Origin: Heteroscillospira sp050252415
GTDB taxonomy: Bacteria; Bacillota; Clostridia; Oscillospirales; Oscillospiraceae
Length of the DNA: 36,459 nt
NCBI GenBank assembly: GCA_050252415.1
Contig: JBFWKZ010000008.1
Span: 1 to 36,459, forward strand
Direction: 5' to 3'
In this document: positions 16,163 to 23,750 of the stretch, one piece after another
Layout: each line of letters begins with the position of its first letter
Position numbering within the stretch: the stretch's first letter is position 1
Position numbers and translations under genes: made by a program
The notes under the pieces: generated by a model
Databases searched by the model: none
What the model saw: only the letters and a program-made list of their open reading frames with translations
What the model was told of the DNA's origin: nothing

Positions 16163-17926
16163 ATGCGTGGAAGAACCGGAGATTCCCATGGGAGAATGAG
16201 AAAAAATATTGCGCTGCAGGCGATCGTGCTGGCTCTTGCCCTTGCGATTTTTGCTTTTATAGAGGTGAACTATATCCGTGCCGACCCAAATGCGCTTCAA
16301 AATAGTTTGTCATCTGAAACGTCAAATGTAACGCCAACGTCGGCTGAAGAGACACCTGCTGCCACGCCGACACCCGTCGTCTCGCCAACGCCGACTCCGG
16401 AGCCGGTGTTTTCACCGCACGCGGTTGAGGGGACGCAGCCGGATAAGCTCATTGCGTCTACCGAGGTCGAGGCAGACGGTGAGCTGGTTGACGATTATCA
16501 GGCTGAGAAATCTATCGATTTCGGGTATGGCGATAACTATACAGATCTCAGGGGGGTCACGACCTTCAGAGGCGATAATTTCCGTTCGGGGGCCGTCTAT
16601 GGAACGGCGGATATCGTGGCTAAAAAATTCGGCGATTACTGGACTCGATCCATCGGGGCGCTGACTTCCTATACAGGTTATACCTGGACCGGCTGCGGCT
16701 GGACCGGCCAGCCGCTGATCGTCGAGTGGGATAAGGCCACCCGCGCTGTCATGAATATGTACGATTGGGCCAAGGAGCAGGGCACGCTCGTTGAGGTTGT
16801 GCATGCCACCATGGACGGACATGTCTATTTCACCGAGCTGACCACCGGTAAGCCCACGCGCGACAGCCTGTATTTGGGCTTTACCTTCAAGGGCGCCGGT
16901 TCCCTCGACCCGAGGGGATATCCGATCCTCTATGTCGGTGCGGGCTATTACGGCGCGACGAGCGCCCCCAGGGCGCTGGCAATCAGCCTCATCGACGGCT
17001 CTGTTCTCTTTGATCTGGGCGTGAACGAGACCTTCGCCCTGAGACAATGGAACATGTTCGACAGCGCGCCGCTTGTCTCCGCTGAGACGGACCAGCTCAT
17101 CTGGCCGGGTGAGAGCGGAATACTCTATATCGTCGATATGAATACACAGTACGACGAAGCGGCGGGAACGCTGACGGTAGACCCTAAAGTGACTAAATGG
17201 CGCTATAACGGCGTGCGCACGGGTTCCCAATACTGGCTTGGGATGGAGGACAGCGCCGTTGCGTGGCAGGGCTACCTGTTCGTTGCGGATAACGGCGGCA
17301 ACCTCATGTGCCTGGACCTTGATACCCTGAAGCTGGTCTGGGTGCAGGACGTTTTGGACGATACCAACTGTACGCCCGTTCTGGAAATGGAGGATGGCCA
17401 TCCCTACATTTATATCAGCACCTCTTTTCACGCCGGGTGGCGTGCGTGGGAGGGGCAGACCGCTACCATACCTATATGGAAAATTGATGCCGAGACCGGT
17501 GAAATCGTCTGGCAGGTGGACTACGACTGCCAAACGGTAAAGGATGTGTCCGGCGGTGTGCAGGGTACGCTGGCATGCGGCAAAAATAAGCTTGCCGACC
17601 TCATCTTTGTCCCGGTGGCGAGGACGCCGGGAGCGGGAGACGGTATTCTCTCCGCAATCAGTAAAACCACCGGCGAGGTGGTTTGGGAACTGCATACTCA
17701 GGTTTACAGTTGGAGCTCTCCCGTTGCCGTTTATGACGCCGAGGGCAACGGCTATCTGATTTACTGCAACTCCGGCGGCTATATGTACCTGGTAGACGGC
17801 CTGACCGGCAAGATCCTCGATGACGCTTCCCTCGGAAGCAATATTGAGGCGTCGCCTGCGGTGTATGAAAATACGGTTGTTATCGGTACGCGGGGGCAGC
17901 TCATTTACGGCTTTCAGCTGACGTAA
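16163..17926 (+). CDS. Membrane-anchored PQQ-like beta-propeller protein
   Basis: 587 residues from ATG 16163, preceded by AAGGCGGTG; the frame is open further upstream, but that part overlaps the promoter. One N-terminal transmembrane helix (about residues 16-36) without a clear cleavage site makes it a type II anchor. A Thr/Pro/Ser-rich outer linker (about 50-95) follows, then a long extracellular domain with repeated blades (GYLFVADNGGNLMCLDLDTL, IPIWKIDAETGEIVWQ, SAISKTTGEVVWEL, YMYLVDGLTGKIL) typical of PQQ/Trp-docking beta-propellers. No quinone-dependent enzyme motifs were recognised; such propellers often act as binding or scaffold domains. It is monocistronic and lies between two rhomboid-family genes; a link to them is only suggestive. 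Confidence 0.85.
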   Translation: MRGRTGDSHGRMRKNIALQAIVLALALAIFAFIEVNYIRADPNALQNSLSSETSNVTPTSAEETPAATPTPVVSPTPTPEPVFSPHAVEGTQPDKLIASTEVEADGELVDDYQAEKSIDFGYGDNYTDLRGVTTFRGDNFRSGAVYGTADIVAKKFGDYWTRSIGALTSYTGYTWTGCGWTGQPLIVEWDKATRAVMNMYDWAKEQGTLVEVVHATMDGHVYFTELTTGKPTRDSLYLGFTFKGAGSLDPRGYPILYVGAGYYGATSAPRALAISLIDGSVLFDLGVNETFALRQWNMFDSAPLVSAETDQLIWPGESGILYIVDMNTQYDEAAGTLTVDPKVTKWRYNGVRTGSQYWLGMEDSAVAWQGYLFVADNGGNLMCLDLDTLKLVWVQDVLDDTNCTPVLEMEDGHPYIYISTSFHAGWRAWEGQTATIPIWKIDAETGEIVWQVDYDCQTVKDVSGGVQGTLACGKNKLADLIFVPVARTPGAGDGILSAISKTTGEVVWELHTQVYSWSSPVAVYDAEGNGYLIYCNSGGYMYLVDGLTGKILDDASLGSNIEASPAVYENTVVIGTRGQLIYGFQLT

Positions 17927-17935
17927 ATGTAAAAC

Positions 17936-17963
17936 AAAGGTACGGTTAACCGGCCGTTCCTTT
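17936..17963 (+). terminator. Terminator-like hairpin after the propeller gene
   Basis: AAAGGTACGG pairs with CCGTTCCTTT (one mismatch), followed by ATTCTACATTTTT. It lies between convergent genes and may serve both. Confidence 0.7.
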
Positions 17964-18003
17964 ATTCTACATTTTTCAGGAACATAGCCTACCGAAGAGT
18001 CGT

Positions 18004-18573
18004 CTATTTACCATATAGGACATAGCCGATGACTGCGCCGCATACGCCGCCGACGATATGTGTGAGCTGAGAAATGTTGTCGCTGTTGAATAGGCCGTTT
18101 ACAATTTCGCCGCCAAGATAAAAGATGACGACAAATATGAGCGTCAGCGGTATGCAATGACTTTTCATACCGGAGAGCGACGACATAACGATCATCATGA
18201 ATACAATGCCGCTTGCCCCTAAGAGCCCAACAGTCGGGAAAAATATAAACTGCACAAGTCCTGAGATGAGCGCGGTTATGAGTATTGCGGTCAGTAAACT
18301 TCGGCTGCCGTATTTTTCTTCCAATGGGGGGCCGACCACGAGGACAAGCAGCATGTTACCGATGTAATGCGAATAATTCGAATGGCCGAGGACATGCGTA
18401 AACATGCGCAGATAGGTCAGCGGGTCACTGAGCGGCGCGCGGTAGACACAAAAAAACTTTGTCGTACTCCATCCGTCGGTGAGCCATCCCAGACCGAGAG
18501 ATGCCAGGGATATCAGCGCAAAGGTCAGTACGACGGGAGAGTTATATTGGATTTTGATGACAGATTTTTTCAT
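18004..18573 (-). CDS. Rhomboid-family intramembrane serine protease
   Basis: 189 residues from the ATG at 18573, which has GGAGG seven bases upstream. Six hydrophobic segments. The catalytic dyad is present: Ser121 in GASG and His172 in THIVGGVCGAVIGY; His69/Asn73 in SHYIGNM give the oxyanion-side HxxxN motif. LEEKYGS is the conserved L1/TM2 loop segment. The enzyme would cleave single-pass membrane proteins in the plasma membrane. The substrate is unknown. It is divergent from the glycosidase gene and convergent with the propeller gene, and stands as a single transcription unit. Confidence 0.92.
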   Translation of the reverse strand: MKKSVIKIQYNSPVVLTFALISLASLGLGWLTDGWSTTKFFCVYRAPLSDPLTYLRMFTHVLGHSNYSHYIGNMLLVLVVGPPLEEKYGSRSLLTAILITALISGLVQFIFFPTVGLLGASGIVFMMIVMSSLSGMKSHCIPLTLIFVVIFYLGGEIVNGLFNSDNISQLTHIVGGVCGAVIGYVLYGK

Positions 18574-18622
18574 ATGTAACCTCCAGAATACTATAAGAAT
18601 AATCAAAAGTTTCTAGAAAGTC

Positions 18623-18637
18623 AATCACCTGGTGATT
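18623..18637. promoter_or_regulatory. 15-bp palindrome abutting the -35 of the glycosidase promoter
   Basis: AATCACC-T-GGTGATT is a perfect palindrome whose last base is the first base of the -35 hexamer. It lies between divergent rhomboid and glycosidase genes, so it could be a shared operator. Confidence 0.5.
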
Positions 18638-18664
18638 TGACGCGAAACGATATGGGAATATGAT
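18637..18664 (+). promoter_or_regulatory. SigA-type promoter of the SLH glycosidase gene
   Basis: -35 TTGACG (18637-18642), a 16-base spacer, -10 TATGAT (18659-18664), about 40 bases before the start codon. Confidence 0.8.
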
Positions 18665-18706
18665 AAATTAAATCAAAGCATGTTTCTAAATCGAAAGGAC
18701 TACATA

Positions 18707-20956
18707 ATGAAGTCAAAAAAGCTTATTCGGGCCCTTTGTGCCCTTTTAACGGTGTCGATGATGCTGACCGGTCCGGCCCTTGCCGCTGCGATGGGCGATG
18801 AACTTGACAGCTATACCACCGAAGTGCGCGGCGAGACAGATTTGAGCCGCGGTGTCTACTGGACAGGCAGTGACTACCGCTGTGAGAACTATATGGAATA
18901 CACGCCGAACGATTCGGTATTCCCTGTTGTTGTCTATGGCTCAAAACTGCTGAATCACGGCGATTTTCTCAGTATGGCTAAGCTGCTCAACCAGGAGGGC
19001 TATTATGTGGTCGGCGGTATAAACGGGGATTACTATAATACTTGGGACTACCAGCCTATCGGCGTCGTTATCAAGGACGGCGAACTCATTTCCACCGACG
19101 GCGGCTTTTTTGCGGTCGGCTTCAAAGCCGACGGCTCCGCCGTCCTGGGGAAACCGGGGATTGTCGTAAAGGCGAGCTTCTCGGGGGAAACCTATCAGCT
19201 CAGCAACGTTAATAAGGCACGCCAGACCGGCTATAACCTCTATACCTCAAAATATGCCTCCGCCACCAAGAACACGACACCGGGATGGAACGTCATACTT
19301 TCAGCGCCGGAGGATGCGAAACTGACCGTGGACTGCACGCTGGACCTGACCGTTGAGGAGATCTTTGAGAGCGACGGCGCCGTAACGATTCCCGAGGGGA
19401 AATATGTCCTCAGTCTTCCCGATACGGCCGATGAATGGCGCCAGAAGGGAATCAAAGGCCTCACGGCGGGCGACACCGTCGAGCTCACCGTCACTTCAAA
19501 TGAGGGCTGGGATGAGGTCCTGTGGAGTGTTGGTTCCCTGTACCAGCTGATTGGTGACGGCAAGATAAACGCCGACCTGCCCAACGAAACCGCTTCGCGT
19601 ACCGCAGTGGGACAAAAAGAAGACGGAACCGTTGTTTTCTATACGATAGACGGCAGAAGCCCTGGCTACAGCGTAGGCGCGACAATGACACAGGTTGCGG
19701 AGCGTCTTTTAGAGCTGGGATGTACGAATGCGCTTCTTATGGATGGCGGCGGCTCTACGACGATGAACGTTGTACTTCCGGGTTACAGCGCCATTTCCCA
19801 GATAAACATACCCTCGGACGGCAAACAGCGTTCCGTCACGGAGTACATCATGCTGGTATCCACGACACCGCCGTCCGAAACGCCGGCGCGTCTGGTGCTT
19901 TATCCCCGGAGCAGTCAAATGCTTGTCGGCGCTCAGCTTGAGCTGAACCTCAAGGCGACGGACGCCGTTGGCTTTGCCGCAGATGTGCCGGAGAGCCATA
20001 GTTATGCTGTCGAAAACAGCCTGGGCAGCTTTGAAGGCGACGTGTTTACTGCCGAGAAGGCCGGAGAAGGCGAGATATCCGTTTCCGCCGCCGACATGAC
20101 CGACGGTACGGCACAGGTGACTATTGTGGAGACACCGGATACAATAACGGTCAAGAACGGAGAGACGGGCGCGGCCTGTGCGAGCCTTGCGCTTAAAACC
20201 GAGGCGAGCACCGATCTTACGGCCGCGGCAAACTATAACCACCTGCCTCTCACGGTGCGGGATGAGTGCTTTACCTGGGCGGTGACCGGCGACATCGGAA
20301 CAATCGATGCGAATGGGGTGTTTACAGCGTCCGAGACTCCGGGAGAGGGCACTGTTGAGGTCACTGCCGGCGAAAACACGGTCAGCATCCCGGTGAAAAT
20401 CAGCTACCCCGCAGGTATCTACTCCGATGTAGCGGAGAATGCGTGGTATTATGACGCGGTCAAGGCCATGGGGGAGCAGGGCTATATCACCGGAGTGACG
20501 GAGACGGAATATGCCCCTGACGCCAATATGACACGCGCCATGCTGGTGACGCTGCTTTACCGTATCGAAAACCAGCCGGATGTCTCGGGCGATATGCCCT
20601 TTACGGATGTCGAGAGCGATAAATGGTACTCCAACGCCGTGCTCTGGGCCGGCAAGCAGGGACTGGTCAATGGTTATGATGAGGAGACCTTTGGCATAAA
20701 CGACAGCATAAGCCGCGAGCAGATGGCAACGCTGCTGATGCGATATGCCAAGTGGAAGGGTGAGGATGTCACCTCGGATGAAAGCCTTGGCCGCTTCACC
20801 GATAAAGGCGAGATAAGCGCTTATGCCGTTGACGCCGTTAAGTGGGCGGTGGGCAAGACACTGATAAAAGGTATGACGGAGACAAGTTTTGTGCCAAAGG
20901 GCACGGCCAGCAGGGCCCAGGTCGCTGTTTTGCTGGACAGATATCTGGCCGGCTGA
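18707..20956 (+). CDS. Secreted phosphodiester glycosidase (NAGPA-like) with three SLH domains
   Basis: 749 residues from ATG 18707, with AAAGGA about nine bases upstream. Signal peptide at residues 1-27 (KSKK, a hydrophobic core, cleavage near ALA-AAM). Residues about 95-385 form an NAGPA domain (PF09992): NGDYYNTWDYQPIGVVIKDG and, near 343, LMDGGGSTTM, in which the Asp is a likely catalytic or metal residue. Next come two Ig-like regions (about 390-560), then three S-layer homology domains starting near 571 (YSDVAENAWYYDAV), 631 (FTDVESDKWYSNAV) and 695, ending at the C-terminus. The family removes phosphodiester-linked sugars; in Gram-positives it probably acts on cell wall polymers or glycans. 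SLH domains bind pyruvylated wall polysaccharide. It is monocistronic. Confidence 0.92.
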   Translation: MKSKKLIRALCALLTVSMMLTGPALAAAMGDELDSYTTEVRGETDLSRGVYWTGSDYRCENYMEYTPNDSVFPVVVYGSKLLNHGDFLSMAKLLNQEGYYVVGGINGDYYNTWDYQPIGVVIKDGELISTDGGFFAVGFKADGSAVLGKPGIVVKASFSGETYQLSNVNKARQTGYNLYTSKYASATKNTTPGWNVILSAPEDAKLTVDCTLDLTVEEIFESDGAVTIPEGKYVLSLPDTADEWRQKGIKGLTAGDTVELTVTSNEGWDEVLWSVGSLYQLIGDGKINADLPNETASRTAVGQKEDGTVVFYTIDGRSPGYSVGATMTQVAERLLELGCTNALLMDGGGSTTMNVVLPGYSAISQINIPSDGKQRSVTEYIMLVSTTPPSETPARLVLYPRSSQMLVGAQLELNLKATDAVGFAADVPESHSYAVENSLGSFEGDVFTAEKAGEGEISVSAADMTDGTAQVTIVETPDTITVKNGETGAACASLALKTEASTDLTAAANYNHLPLTVRDECFTWAVTGDIGTIDANGVFTASETPGEGTVEVTAGENTVSIPVKISYPAGIYSDVAENAWYYDAVKAMGEQGYITGVTETEYAPDANMTRAMLVTLLYRIENQPDVSGDMPFTDVESDKWYSNAVLWAGKQGLVNGYDEETFGINDSISREQMATLLMRYAKWKGEDVTSDESLGRFTDKGEISAYAVDAVKWAVGKTLIKGMTETSFVPKGTASRAQVAVLLDRYLAG

Positions 20957-20973
20957 TAACGGGATAATCCTCA

Positions 20974-21015
20974 AAAAGCGACACGTGCAGTTCATTTTTG
21001 CACGTGTCGTTTTTT
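20974..21015 (+). terminator. Rho-independent terminator after the SLH glycosidase
   Basis: AAAAAGCGACACGTGC pairs with GCACGTGTCGTTTTT around a loop of about ten bases; the stem ends in a T tract. Confidence 0.92.
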
Positions 21016-21070
21016 AATATTATAATTTAAGACCATTTTTGAATAAACGATGATCCCCATGTGTTTTTAC

Positions 21071-21099
21071 TTGTCACTCCATTGGGTTTGTGTTAACAT
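21071..21099 (+). promoter_or_regulatory. SigA-type promoter of the TIM-barrel/cobS/phosphatase operon
   Basis: -35 TTGTCA (21071-21076), a 17-base spacer, -10 TAACAT (21094-21099). The transcript would start about 20 bases before the first gene, so no riboswitch fits ahead of this cobalamin cluster; the cobalamin riboswitch lies behind it. Confidence 0.75.
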
Positions 21100-21125
21100 G
21101 GCAGGTGTATGAAAGGATGCTGACC

Positions 21126-21893
21126 ATGGATAGGAACATAAGAGACCGTCTTTACATATCTACCGTTGCCTCCGATGCCGTTGTGATGGCGAAGGAATAT
21201 GGGCTTGGGCTGGAGATCGCCGACTTTTGCGTGGCGGCGAACATGGATGAGAGCTTTGAGCCTTATGGGCGATATGGTGTGGAGAAAATGGACCATGGCG
21301 GAGAGATGACTTTCCACTTCCCGTTTGCGGAGCTATGCCCATGCGCCATAGACCCGCTGGTGCGTGCGGTCACACGGCAAAGGCATGAGCAGGCCCTTTC
21401 ACTCGCGCTTAGCCACGGCATAGCTAAAATGATCGTCCACGCCGGTTATATCCCGCTTGTCTACTATCCGGAGTGGTTTATTGCGGAGTCGATCAAATAC
21501 TGGCATGATTTCCTTATGGACAGACCGGGGAATATCGACATCTGCCTTGAAAATGTCATGGAGGGAGATCCGCAAATGTTGTCTGATATCGTAAAGGGTG
21601 TCGACGACCCCCGACTGCGCATTTGCCTCGATGTCGGGCATGCCAGCCACAGCGTTTCGGATACACCGCTTGACGTGTGGATCGATACCCTCGCCGGGTA
21701 TATCACCCATGTCCACCTGCACAATAACGACAGGAATGTGGATCGTCACTGGGAACTTGGCCGAGGAACCATCCCAATGGAAGAGACAATATGCCGATTA
21801 ATAGACGCCTGCCCTGCGGCCAGCTTTACGGTCGAATGCATGGAGGCCGCACCTTCGGTGAAATGGCTGTCTGAGAAAGGATTTTTGGGATGA
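21126..21893 (+). CDS. Xylose isomerase-like TIM-barrel protein
   Basis: 255 residues from ATG 21126, with AAAGGA eight bases upstream; the ATG at 21117 is an alternative but lies on the ribosome binding site. AP-endonuclease-2/sugar isomerase fold: likely metal ligands in ICLENVMEGD (Glu), CLDVGHASHS (Asp, His), HVHLHNN (His) and the C-terminal FTVECME (Glu). Members include sugar epimerases, hydrolases and endonuclease IV. Its stop overlaps the cobS start (ATGA), and CobC-like phosphatase follows, so a role in cobalamin lower-ligand or corrinoid salvage is possible; this is inferred from context only. Confidence 0.82.
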   Translation: MDRNIRDRLYISTVASDAVVMAKEYGLGLEIADFCVAANMDESFEPYGRYGVEKMDHGGEMTFHFPFAELCPCAIDPLVRAVTRQRHEQALSLALSHGIAKMIVHAGYIPLVYYPEWFIAESIKYWHDFLMDRPGNIDICLENVMEGDPQMLSDIVKGVDDPRLRICLDVGHASHSVSDTPLDVWIDTLAGYITHVHLHNNDRNVDRHWELGRGTIPMEETICRLIDACPAASFTVECMEAAPSVKWLSEKGFLG

Positions 21894-22624
21894 AACTTGT
21901 AAGAGCATTTTTGATGAGCTTTTCAATGTTTTGTGCGATCCCGTGCCCCATACGTTTCTGGGATTCCGACCTTCGCCCTCTGATGACGGCCGTACTCCCG
22001 CTTGTAGGACTCGTGATCGGCGCGGTATGGTCACTTATCGCTTCCTTGTGCGGATATTTTGCTGTGCCGCAGCTACTTGCTGCGGCGATCCTCACGCTCA
22101 CGCCTTGGGTGCTCAGCGGATATATCCATCTTGACGGATTTATGGACAGCTGTGACGCGATTCTTTCCCGCCGTGACCTTGAGGAGCGCAGACGAATACT
22201 GAAAGACCCGCTTACGGGCTCTTTTGCCGTTATTAGCCTTGTTTCCCTGGCTATGATAAGTCTGGGTGCATTCTATGAGGCGGATTATTCCAATTTTCTG
22301 GCCCTGCTGCCTGTTCCCGCAGTCACGCGGGCATGTTCGGCGATCGCCGTACAGAGCCTAAAACCAATGGGACACAGCCAGTACGCCAAAGACAAACGGC
22401 CAAAGTATGCCGTAGCCATTCCGGCGGTTTTGCTTGCGGCCGGAATGGCGTTATCGGTATGGCTTGGCGGCGGGGCGTGGCTATGCTCGGCTGCGGCCCT
22501 ACTGGGCTGGTGTGCCGCCTGCCTCAGGGGCTACCGTCAGCTCGACGGAATGTCGGGCGATATCTCCGGTTATGCTGTTACCGTCGGCGAGGCCTGCGCC
22601 GCCGCTGCCTTTGCGTTTATTTGA
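21890..22624 (+). CDS. cobS: Adenosylcobinamide-GDP ribazoletransferase (cobalamin synthase)
   Basis: 244 residues, polytopic membrane protein. CobS joins adenosylcobinamide-GDP to alpha-ribazole (or its phosphate), the last assembly step of the B12 nucleotide loop. Family hallmarks are RFWDSDLRPLMTAVLPLVG near the N-terminus, HLDGFMDSCDAILSRRD (the acidic active-site DGxxDxxD segment), ILKDPLTGSFAV and, later, GCxQLDGxxGD-like residues RQLDGMSGDISGYAV. It overlaps the upstream gene by four bases (ATGA) and is followed by the phosphatase, so it is cotranscribed. Other cob genes (cobU, cobT) are not in this window. Confidence 0.95.
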   Translation: MKLVRAFLMSFSMFCAIPCPIRFWDSDLRPLMTAVLPLVGLVIGAVWSLIASLCGYFAVPQLLAAAILTLTPWVLSGYIHLDGFMDSCDAILSRRDLEERRRILKDPLTGSFAVISLVSLAMISLGAFYEADYSNFLALLPVPAVTRACSAIAVQSLKPMGHSQYAKDKRPKYAVAIPAVLLAAGMALSVWLGGGAWLCSAAALLGWCAACLRGYRQLDGMSGDISGYAVTVGEACAAAAFAFI

Positions 22625-22641
22625 AAAGGAGCAGTAAAAAT

Positions 22642-23508
22642 ATGATCATCCATCTTATCCGTCACGGTGAGACCGAGGCGACGGAAAATAAACTCTATTA
22701 TGGGGCCACTGATCTGCCGATCAGTGAGGGCGGCAGAGAGCGGCTTAATGTGCTGCGGCTTGCCGGCGGATACCCGGAAATCAGAAAAGGCCTGCACGTC
22801 TACACCTCCGGTATGCGCCGGACGGATGAGACGCTGAGCCTGCTCTATGGCGACGTACCGCATGATGTGCTCCCGGGACTCCGTGAGATGGATTTTGGCG
22901 CATTTGAGATGCACAGTTACGAAGAGCTTAAACAAGTCCCGGCGTATATTGAATGGATAAGCGGTGATAACCTTTCAAACCGCTGCCCGGGAGGGGAGAG
23001 CGGCGCGGAGCTGAAAACGCGCGTAATCGCTGTTATAGCTGAGCTTTTAAAAATCGGGGAGGATTGTCTCATCATAACCCATGGCGGTGTTATCGACTGT
23101 GTGATGGAACACTTTTTCCCGGAAGAAAACAAAAACCGTTATGATTGGCAGCCAAAGCCCGGCGAGGGCTTTTCGCTGACGATCGACCGTGAAGGCGGCA
23201 AAGTCGGCCGCCGTGCTATCCCTGATCTCAAACCATTTTGGTTGGGTAAAGGCTATTCCTTCTTTCAAAACAAGGCATGCGAATATTTCCCCTGTCATGC
23301 CACAAAAAGGCCGGAGAATTTTAATTGCATTTTCTGTTACTGTCCGCTATATGCTCTGGGCGAGAATTGCGGCGGCAATTTTCGTTACACGGAAAATGGT
23401 GATAAGGACTGTTCCGGCTGCCTTGTCCCGCATATGCGGGAAAATTACGGGAAGATTATTGAGAAATATCCACTCATTCGCGAGCTGGCTGCCAAGAAAA
23501 AATTGTAG
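22642..23508 (+). CDS. CobC-like histidine phosphatase fused to a Cys-rich small domain
   Basis: 288 residues from ATG 22642, preceded by AAAAGGAGC; the frame is open upstream but overlaps cobS. Residues 1-195 are a histidine phosphatase: RHGE (7-10, His8 nucleophile), Arg59/60, Glu82 and THGG (His147). The family includes CobC, which removes the phosphate from alpha-ribazole phosphate or cobalamin phosphate. Residues about 205-270 are a separate Cys-rich domain matching the small domain often found beside B12 genes (PF04071): FFQNKACEYFPCH, FNCIFCYCPLYALGENCGG, KDCSGCLVPH, with eight Cys (213, 218, 229, 232, 234, 243, 257, 260) and conserved His, likely binding metal. The two parts look fused into one protein. 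Confidence 0.9.
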   Translation: MIIHLIRHGETEATENKLYYGATDLPISEGGRERLNVLRLAGGYPEIRKGLHVYTSGMRRTDETLSLLYGDVPHDVLPGLREMDFGAFEMHSYEELKQVPAYIEWISGDNLSNRCPGGESGAELKTRVIAVIAELLKIGEDCLIITHGGVIDCVMEHFFPEENKNRYDWQPKPGEGFSLTIDREGGKVGRRAIPDLKPFWLGKGYSFFQNKACEYFPCHATKRPENFNCIFCYCPLYALGENCGGNFRYTENGDKDCSGCLVPHMRENYGKIIEKYPLIRELAAKKKL

Positions 23509-23534
23509 GAATATATGAAATTGTTATAATCCTA

Positions 23535-23563
23535 TTTACAACGCTGCTTGGCTGTGTTATTAT
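23535..23563 (+). promoter_or_regulatory. Promoter of the cobalamin riboswitch transcript
   Basis: -35 TTTACA (23535-23540), a 17-base spacer, -10 TATTAT (23558-23563). The start site would fall near 23570, just before the aptamer. Confidence 0.7.
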
Positions 23564-23574
23564 GCAACTGTGAA

Positions 23575-23715
23575 TATTGATAGCATTGCTCAGCATTCAT
23601 GGAATCGGGTGAAAATCCCGGCGAGTCGGTCACTGTGAAGCTCCTTTGTGGAGATAAGTCAGATACATGAGAGCGATGTGCTGCTCCTACCTTGACTGGG
23701 AAGCGGACCATAGAT
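23575..23715 (+). promoter_or_regulatory. Cobalamin riboswitch
   Basis: Conserved B12-aptamer elements in order: GGAATCGGGTGAAAATCCCG (the GGUGnAAnUCC core), then GCGAGTCGGTCACTGTGA (the CACTGT element), then a short CTCCTTTGTGGAG stem, then AAGTCAGATAC. The pairing arms of P1 are plausible (AGCATTGCTC with GAGCGATGTGCT). CGGAC-CATAGATT-GTCCG (23704-23721) would compete with the terminator stem behind it. The aptamer subtype (adenosyl- or hydroxo-cobalamin) was not determined. Confidence 0.82.
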
Positions 23716-23716
23716 T

Positions 23717-23750
23717 GTCCGTATGCCTGTTAGGCGTACGGGCTTTTGCT
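23717..23750 (+). terminator. Riboswitch terminator
   Basis: GTCCGTATGCC pairs with GGCGTACGGGC around TGTTA, followed by TTTT-GCTTT. Its 5' arm overlaps the alternative stem with CGGAC (23704-23708), as expected for ligand-controlled termination. Confidence 0.8.

Noticed and set aside
16412..17695. Long open frame (427 codons, -) opposite the propeller gene.
   Set aside because: Shadow of a GC-rich gene on the other strand; no ribosome binding site or family match.
19709..20995. Long open frame (428 codons, -) opposite the SLH glycosidase.
   Set aside because: Shadow of the SLH gene, which has signal peptide, NAGPA and three SLH domains.
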